This document shows positions 57,381 through 64,000 of a stretch of DNA of 64,000 nt, one piece after another. Origin of the DNA: Megalobrama amblycephala (taxonomy: Eukaryota; Chordata; Actinopteri; Cypriniformes; Xenocyprididae); NCBI RefSeq assembly GCF_018812025.1, contig NC_063061.1, positions 8,335,915 through 8,399,914 on the forward strand, in the 5' to 3' direction. The position numbers and the translations under genes are program-made. Every line of letters starts with the position of its first letter. Position 1 is the stretch's first letter. The notes beneath the pieces are model-generated. The model was not told the DNA's origin and searched no databases. It saw nothing but the letters and a program-made list of their open reading frames with translations.

Positions 57381-57960
57381 AGCCAGACAAGGAATAAGGG
57401 TCTTATCTAGCGAAACGATTGGTCATTTTCTACAAAAATACAACTGTATATGCTTTATAAACACAAATTATCGTCTTGCACGTGCTTCCGCTTTCCGTAT
57501 TCTTCAAAAAGCTTACTCTGTCTGTCCTACGCCTTCCCTAATCTACTTACGCAAAAAACTAAACTGGCGCCGCGTTCGTTCCGTAAGTAGAAAAGGGAAA
57601 GCGTAGTACATACAGCATAAGCTTTTTGAAGGATGCGAAAAGCGGAAGCACGTGCAAGACGATAATTTGTGTTTATAAAGCATATACAGTTGTATTTTTT
57701 TAGAAAATGACCGATCGTTTCGCTAGCTAAGACCCTTATTCTTTGTCTCGTATCGTTTAAAGCTCTTTGAAGCTGCACTGAAACTGTAATTTTAACCGTT
57801 TGGAGGCCATTGAAGTCCACTGTAAGGAGAATAATCCTGGAATGTTTTTATCAAAAACCTTAATTTCTTTTCAACTGAAGAAAGAAAGACATGAACATCT
57901 TGGATGACATGGGGGTGAGTGAATTATCAGGAACATTTTATTTAAAAGTGGACTAATCCT
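57381..57960. mobile_element. Family E long hairpin, left end truncated
   Basis: Arms 57383-57560 and 57570-57740 pair (ACAAATTATCGTCTTGCACG, GTGCTTCCGCTTTCCG). The right end is GTGGACTAATCCT with TTAA at 57961-57964. The outer left arm complementary to 57740-57960 is absent, so the element lost about 220 bp on that side. Confidence 0.8.
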
Positions 57961-58127
57961 TTAAACTATAAATGATAACTTGATTATTTGATAAATAAAT
58001 AGTTTTACCTTACACAAGGCTATCAATTGCAAGTTCATATTTAAATTAAATTTACAAATGTAGATTTTATATATATTTATAATAAATTTTCATTTTATAA
58101 AACAGGTGTAATGGTTCTATGTGTGGA

Positions 58128-58372
58128 CTCTTATGTTGTTTTTTCTTTGGTTCCTGTGTTTCTTTCCTGTTCCCTTTGTTCCTGTTGCTAGTTTGTTTCT
58201 ATGGTTACTCATTGATTATGTTCACCTGAGTCTGGTTTGATTCATCATTTAGCCATGTATTTAAGCCCTCAGTTTGGTTCTTCTCTTTGACCTGTATTAT
58301 CTTTACAGAAGTGAAGCTGTTATGCTTATTCTTGCCTTCTGGATTTTTGTTTTTGCAAATAAATTAAATGTG
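58128..58372 (+). mobile_element. Possible solo LTR
   Basis: GTTCCTGTGTTTCTTTCCTG and CATGTATTTAAGCCCTCAG (TATA-like), then AATAAA at 58368. Layout resembles the gypsy-type LTRs elsewhere in the window; ends are not fixed. Confidence 0.35.
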
Positions 58373-58783
58373 CTGCAGTTTAAATTAGAGGTTTGCAATC
58401 CCACAACACCTGACACAACAGAGTGCGGCATGGGACACGTTTTGAATTGCTGAGTGTGGGTGTGGAAGGGAAGATACTGGTATGTGTACGGGAAGCAGAA
58501 GAGAGAAATGACTCATGGGCTCCTGCAAAATATAAATATCTAATAATAACAGCATGCACAAGTCTGTCACTGGAGATCTGAAGCGTTGTGTGTATGGAAA
58601 TTGCCTATAGACACTGGAACGAGACAGAAACTAACTGGACCGGGACTGAAAAATCCACATAGACCTCTTTCTATGGGCTTTTGCGGGTGGGAATGGGACA
58701 AAACATGAACGTTTCGGGTAGGAGTGGGACAGAATTTTATCAGAGCGGGATTGAAAAATTCATCCAGTGCAGCACTCTAGTTT
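58373..58783. other. Unassigned stretch
   Basis: 58650-58760 has degenerate GGGAATGGGACAAAA / GGAGTGGGACAGAA repeats. No gene. Confidence 0.4.
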
Positions 58784-59745
58784 AAGGGGCCGTTTACACG
58801 ACACCATTTTAAAATAAAAACAGAAAACTTTTTATGCATTTTGGCCATACATTTACATGACAACACCATTTTTGGGGCCCGAAAATGCAAACTTTTGAAA
58901 ACGGGTTTCAAAGTGCAATTTTTGGAAAATGTTCAACTGTTATTGTCTCTGTATAAACTACAAAAACATGAATTTGTGAAAACCGTGAGATCATGCGCAT
59001 GTGTATTACTTGTTGGCCCTGCGTTCCATTCGGAAGGGCTCATCCCTATGCCCTAATCCCCTCAAAGGGTTTACCCTTCGGAGTGAGAGCTTCGAAGGGA
59101 TGAAGGGTGTAGGGGTCAAAAAATATATATTTTTGGAATGCACTTCAGCGTTATCTTAACGAGACAATCAAGGACTCACTTTCGTTTTTTTCCCCCTGGT
59201 TTACTCTTTGTATTAATACGCATTCATTTACTGTAGTAACATTAAAAGCTACTTTCGGTCTTTTATTTTAAATATAATGTATATTGTGTCTATGCATTTG
59301 AAACATTTGAATGGACTGATAAAGGGAGCTGTAAAGTATTTTTGTTGAAGTACAATGTCATTTTGACCATAATCTAACTTTGGTACATTATCGCATTATC
59401 GCTAAATATCGCAGTAGTATAGAAAAATACTATACATTTATGGTTAAAATCGAACTCCATATGCTCCTGTACCCATTTTGTGACTCAAACAGCTTCCCTG
59501 TGCAAAGGATCATGGGGGCCCTAAGTGTCCATCAGTTGTACCCTTCGAAATCCTTCATTCCGAAGGGTCCTTTGAAGTGGTCAGTTTTGACCACTTCGGT
59601 TTGGAATGACCCTTCAATATGGCGGCCATGATTGTTTTCACTCCGAAGTGCCCTTCGGAGGGCGATATATCCCGTTTGGAATGCACCTTCAGTCTATAGC
59701 CGCGTAGTGTTTCTTTACAAAGTGACATCGCCAACTACTGGCTTA
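58784..59745 (+). mobile_element. Family H element carrying another insertion
   Basis: AAGGGGCCGTTTACACGAC start and interior as in 30247-30540. At 59015 it is interrupted by a 673-bp element; family H words resume at CTTCAGTCTATAGCCGCGTA and GTGTTTCTTTACAAAGTGAC. The right terminus is not found. Confidence 0.65.
59015..59687. mobile_element. GAAGGGC-rich element nested in family H
   Basis: Ends GGCCCTGCGTTCCATTCGGA and complement of GGTGCATTCCAAACGGG. The interior has many CCCTTCGAA / TTCGAAGGG palindromes. The 30-kb family H copy is uninterrupted at this point (AGTGTTCAGTC). No transposase; the frame 59380-59631 is rejected. Confidence 0.65.
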
Positions 59746-59784
59746 CAGTAAATTGACTAGAGCAAACATTAGTAAATCGTTTGG

Positions 59785-60278
59785 TTTTAGGGGGGTGCCA
59801 TATGCCAGGGGTCATCCTCCCTGGTCTCCTGAGTTGTCTTCTGAGTTTCCGTCGCCGCCCTAGTCACCTAAACTGCCAGCTCCGCCCTGCCTCAGCCCAT
59901 CCCCCACCCCGGTGAAGTCATTACGGCGTGAGGACATGCCTTCCGGGAGGGGGAGTATTGTCACATTTTCAGTTTGTTTGGACTTTCAGTTTGATTTGAT
60001 TTTTCAGTTCGATTTGTCTTCCTTTGTTCTTTTCCTGCCAATCCTTAGTTGCCATGGACACCTTGATTATGAGTTTCAGTTTAGGTGTGTCTCATCTATT
60101 ATCACATTTGCCCATTCATTTAAGTTCCTTGTCAGTTCTCAGTCATAGCTAAGTTGGTTGTTCTGTTCCTGTCTCCTCTGGGTGTTTTGTATAGCTATTT
60201 GAGTTTGTTTAAATAAAGAAGCTGCTGCACCACAGATCCTGAAGTATCTCCTTCGTACTGCAACCAGCAAACGTGACA
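59785..60278 (+). mobile_element. 3' end of a gypsy-type retrotransposon with LTR
   Basis: A polypurine tract GGGAGGGGGAGTAT (59945-59958) sits directly before an LTR of 320 bp starting TGTCACATTTTC (59959) and ending AACGTGACA (60278). The LTR has AATAAA at 60212. About 170 bp of C-rich internal sequence precede the tract. The 5' part is missing. Confidence 0.75.
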
Positions 60279-61668
60279 ATCGTGTTGTGTGAATCGTTTA
60301 AATTCTGTCCTCCCATAAATTGTACATCTGAAAGGGAAAGTCCAACAAATGCATATGCAATAAGGTCAGCCACAAAAACAACTCACTCCATGCCTTTTCA
60401 GAGCTAATTTTGCACTGCATATCATTAGTAAATCCCGACAGTATTTTTTTTAACACCAACATAGGGTTTGTGCTGGTGCAAGCTGTAAGTAAATCTGGCC
60501 CATAAATGACATAGACAACCTAATATGATAAAACATCATCAAATGCTTCAAATCTCTGGATAATACTTTCCCACCAAAATAAGTCACTCCCAAGAATTGG
60601 CAAAGGATATTGCGAACATAGACAGAAATGACAAGTTTAAACGATTTTCCCAAAAAAAATAAATAAATAAATAAAATAAAATTCAAAAAGGCAAAAAAAG
60701 ATTGGAATCATTCCTAAAAAAATGAATTTGATTTATTTTAGACATAATATAGTATACAGTACAGTATAGGATATGGGAAATTATTTTAAATTCACCTCTG
60801 TTCACTGAATTGTGATATTGTAATAAAAGAAAACTAAATAATATGAGTTCCATTTTGTGAGTTTTATATTTCATCCATATTTTATATAACATATCATAAA
60901 CATTTTATACATATTTATTATATATATCTTTATTTTTGATACATGATGATATACTGCATAACTGGGATGATCCAGTCGCTTGCTGCTGCGACTGAGAATA
61001 CGATCCCAGTTGCGTGTTCAGCTTACACCACTTTGTTTAGGCATGTGTACACTAGCTAAATATTTCATGGCACACAAAATAAGCAGTATTACACAACACA
61101 ATGCATCTTCGTTACAACTTCATTCTCCTCTCTTGAGGGACGTATTGTGCCATAATTATGCCTTAGGTAGGGGTGATAAATTTTTTAATGGATTCAATGT
61201 TTTATTCATAGTCGAGCTGGCTCTTTGGCAAATGAAACCAGAGACCGAACCAGGGTCGCGCTTGCAGTGGCTGAATCTTTACAGCGAGACGCAAGCGCAC
61301 ATCTGCTTGTTCAAATGCACCAACCTCATTCAAATTGCCTTAATACATGTAAATGTGCTTGACTGCCTGAATAATTTTGCATGGAGGTTATCTGAGCTGT
61401 GCTGCAAAGGTGTGTTTCCATTAAAGCCAGTCTGACTGGTTTTGTCTTTGCCTTTTTAATCTCTTTACCAACAGGGTGGCATCTTCATGCCACATTAAAA
61501 GAGAAGTGTCGTCACACTGAACTACTGAACGTCTGAGACTGTGTTGACAGACACTGTGCTGGAGAGGAAATCGGAGATTGAGGGGTTAGGTATACAGCAA
61601 CAATTTGGCAAATTACCAATTTCACTGGGGTTACTGTTAAACTTTCCAAATTAATGTTAGATGAGTGA
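60279..61668. other. No gene identified
   Basis: 60340-60505 ends in GTAAATCTGGCCC and may be a MITE fragment. 60661-60690 is A/T low complexity. The 151-codon frame at 60980-61435 is the longest plain ORF here but has no domain and atypical composition; not called. Confidence 0.35.
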
Positions 61669-61672
61669 TTAA

Positions 61673-63216
61673 AGGTGATGTATGTCTTTTTTGACTATAC
61701 TAAAGCACAAAAATACCATAATATGTTTGCAGAGAACCAGGAAACATGCTAAGTTCACATACTTGTTTCTCTGAAAAACAATGCTACAGCCAGTTATTCT
61801 ACTTTGAAATGTGCGTTCCGTGTCGGAATGTCTGTTTTTGTTTTGGTCTGTGTGATCCCGCCCACTGCCAATTTACCCAATAGTATTTCGATATCCCTAG
61901 TTGCCATTTGGCGGAAAACAGTGTATTGTAGCCACTGAAGCCAGCAAACAAACTAGGTCAGAGATTACAGATTCAACCCAACATAAAAAGCCAGAGGCCA
62001 GAGTTATACTGCTGTTTAATCGTCAGTTTGGCTTGTTTGTGCATGTCTTGTAGGCTCTTAGCTCCTCGTTTACAGTCAGAAAGCAGCTAGCGCACGATGC
62101 TAAAGGCGCTAGCGGACTTACAGTGATTGTCAATCTGTTAACAGATTGTCAGGAGGGAATCAGCGATGCTTGTTAGTTTTAACTTGTTTTTGTTTGCAGT
62201 ACAATTGTAACTGTAATGTAAAATAGTCTAGCCATTGTGATAATGCATTGTCACCCATGGTTACAACACTTTTACCATAGTAAAACCATGATTCGCTTTC
62301 GTAAGGGTGTTTATCAGTCAGATTCATTTAAAAATGTAAATTCAACATATATGAAACATGATCACAAAGAGAAAAACAGTGCTAATGAGAAGACGAGCGC
62401 TTGACAGCAGCAGTGGGGAAATATATTTATTTATTATTCAGAATGCACGTTTGGATGGGAAATACATTAATAAACATTTCAGCAGGTTGAAGATAATTCA
62501 TGCTAATGCAGAGAATATGATTAATTGTTTAAGAAACATTTGGCAGCCCTAAAATGTAGTAATAATCTGCGTTTTTATGAGAAGCTCTCTATATATAAAT
62601 ACGCTGAACGCTGACTGGAAACACTCAAGCAGTATTAAGCCCGGAACACACCAAGCAGACGGTCGGTCGTCGGGCTTTTTGTTCGTCGACCGGCTAAGTT
62701 TTCTCAGTGTGTTCCATCGTCGGCTGAAGTTGGTCCTCGTCGGCTTTTTTTCGGCCAATTCGACATGTTGAATCGACTGGTGCTCGTTGGTCAGTCGGGC
62801 CATCTGATCATTCTGATGTTCCGCTACTGCCACCTGCTGGTACGGACAGGCATTTCATCTTACGCAGGCGCAGAACGGACGTGCTACTTGGCTGTCGGGT
62901 GTCAAGTGTCGGTTTGGTGTGTCAGGGCGACTTTGGACCCAGACGCTGCCAATGTGAGCCAACCCTGCAGTCTGCTTTCGTTGCCACTAGTTCATTGGCA
63001 TCGGCTTGGTGTGTTCCTGGCTTTAAGTAGAACACAGAAGTAGTTGTGCAAGTAGTCCATTGCTCTCGTTCCTGTTGCGTGTCCTTAATCTGGCAACCAG
63101 CTTGAGCGTCGAGGCTGAGGAGGAGGGGGCGGGAGAAACAACCCTCTCCTAATTTTTTTAATTTGGACTGCAGTGCCCATTTCAACCACTAGCTGTCAAT
63201 ATTACATATTGCACCT
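61673..63216 (+). mobile_element. Family C-like TTAA element with nested MITE
   Basis: TTAA at 61669-61672 and 63217-63220; ends AGGTGATGTATGTC and ATTACATATTGCACCT. The right end is close to 54054-54069; the interior differs from the other two copies, so it is a separate subfamily. Contains the element at 62638-63022. Confidence 0.75.
62638..63022. mobile_element. 385-bp PIF/Harbinger-like MITE
   Basis: Ends AGCCCGGAACACACCAAGC and GCTTGGTGTGTTCCTGGCT with TTA on both sides (62635-62637, 63023-63025). A TWA triplet duplication is the Harbinger signature. GTCGGTCGTCGGG / CGTCGACCGGC words recur inside. Non-coding. Confidence 0.75.
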
Positions 63217-63248
63217 TTAATGAAGGAGTTTAACAAGATGCCAATCAA

Positions 63249-63935
63249 TGTACTTGCCACGGACTGCATTTCCCATCATCCTCCTTGGCACCTGAACACC
63301 ACGTACACCTGTAACTCATCTGGCCCTCATCACCAGCGCTATATAGAGCACACACACTCCCTCAGTCATCGGCAGCATCCAAAAGCTTAAAATCACTGCC
63401 TTCAGAGGATGCATTCCAAGGTAGGAAGGCATCGAGGCATGTCCAAATCCAATGTTAGCTTTACTTCCTGTCTCCTGAGATACCTTTATCAAATCGATTT
63501 TTGAAGGCAGCATAGATGTATCCTTTGCTGGCTTTGATATCCCACAATCCTATTTGTTCCATTCTGTGACAGTTGAGCTTAAAAATAAAGATGGCATCTG
63601 AAAGTTGTGGTTGATGGTCAGTTTTTTTGACCAACGTTCTCACACTTCTGATGTCATTTCTATTTTGTAATAATTAAATATTCATTTAGTTCTCACCAAA
63701 GCTCGCTCTAATTTGCTGTAAACTGTACACTGCCTCAGAAGTCTGTCCGAAATCAGTTTTGCGAGGTACTTTTGCACGCAAATGCTGCCTACAATACAAG
63801 TTTATCTCATCTGCTAACAATCTCAAATATCATCACTTACCTGTTTGTGCACTGTGTTCCTGCCATATCTGTAAATAAACCTACCTGTTTGAATTTTTGA
63901 AGTCCTGGTCATTGCATCCAAGCCTGAGCGTGACA
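63249..63935 (+). mobile_element. Probable solo LTR split by a DNA element
   Basis: Left part TGTACTTGCCACGGACTGC with TATA-like GCGCTATATAGAGC (63338-63351). Right part has AATAAA (63874) and ends GAGCGTGACA. The middle (63370-63804) is a family I element. Confidence 0.5.
63370..63804 (-). mobile_element. Family I element, unoccupied copy
   Basis: Complement of 43962-44760 without its MITE: GGCAGCATCCAAAAGC, CTTCCTGTCTCCTGAGATAC and AAGGCAGCATAGATGTATCC. The single TA at 63513-63514 is the empty insertion site. Confidence 0.75.
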
Positions 63936-64000
63936 TTATTTTGGTTATTGTTTGACCCAGCCAAATATCTCTGGAAGAAACAATCAGACGAATTGTGTCT

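Noticed and set aside
60980..61435. 151-codon frame
   Set aside because: No domain, irregular composition, no splice or promoter context; a database search would be needed to revive it.

Overview
The window looks like non-coding DNA from a teleost fish nuclear genome. Cyprinid origin is most likely: I recognise many repeat types from zebrafish/carp-type genomes (foldback elements beginning GGATAGTTCACCC, GGGCCC-ended elements, Tc1 elements with IR/DR ends, L2/Rex-type LINE 3' ends, (TTTC)n, (CA)n and (TA)n tracts). Base composition is AT-rich, reading frames are short (longest 230 codons, inside a retroelement), and I see no intact host gene. Every recognisable coding stretch is a broken transposon or retrotransposon gene.

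Layout. 1-10 kb: a 24-bp minisatellite, a 942-bp TTAA-flanked element (family A, 1209-2150), a (CA)n-bordered repeat, a CpG-rich promoter-like block with a near-CRE (4110-4520), foldback and LTR fragments, and a family C element carrying a family A insertion (7718-9258). 10-20 kb: a foldback built from 22-bp repeats, a nested pair at 13538-16230, a 778-bp almost uninterrupted hairpin (16538-17315) and a GGGCCC-ended element. 20-30 kb: a LINE C-terminal remnant, half-hairpins, a CCAAT-bearing higher-order satellite (22845-23607), and family B and E elements. 30-46 kb: family A inside family H, a Tc1 transposon (33653-34993), a Ty3/gypsy pol relic, a tRNA-derived SINE, a non-autonomous LTR element whose LTR is split by another foldback, a TA-flanked hairpin MITE with its empty site present elsewhere in the window, and a MADF-domain exon remnant. 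46-64 kb: a candidate coding exon (47905-48291), a four-level nest of insertions (51795-54725), further A, C, E and H elements, and two LTRs.

The elements act on each other rather than as a pathway. Most insertions are flanked by TTAA or TA, and several have a matching unoccupied copy within the window, so target duplications and insertion order can be read directly. The best candidates for host function are non-coding: the CpG-rich block near 4.1-4.5 kb, an RFX X-box in an unrepeated block near 42.6-42.9 kb, unique-looking blocks near 55.2-55.4 and 56.1-56.3 kb, and an octamer plus TTACGTAA combination carried by all four family A copies. I found no new multi-gene system.
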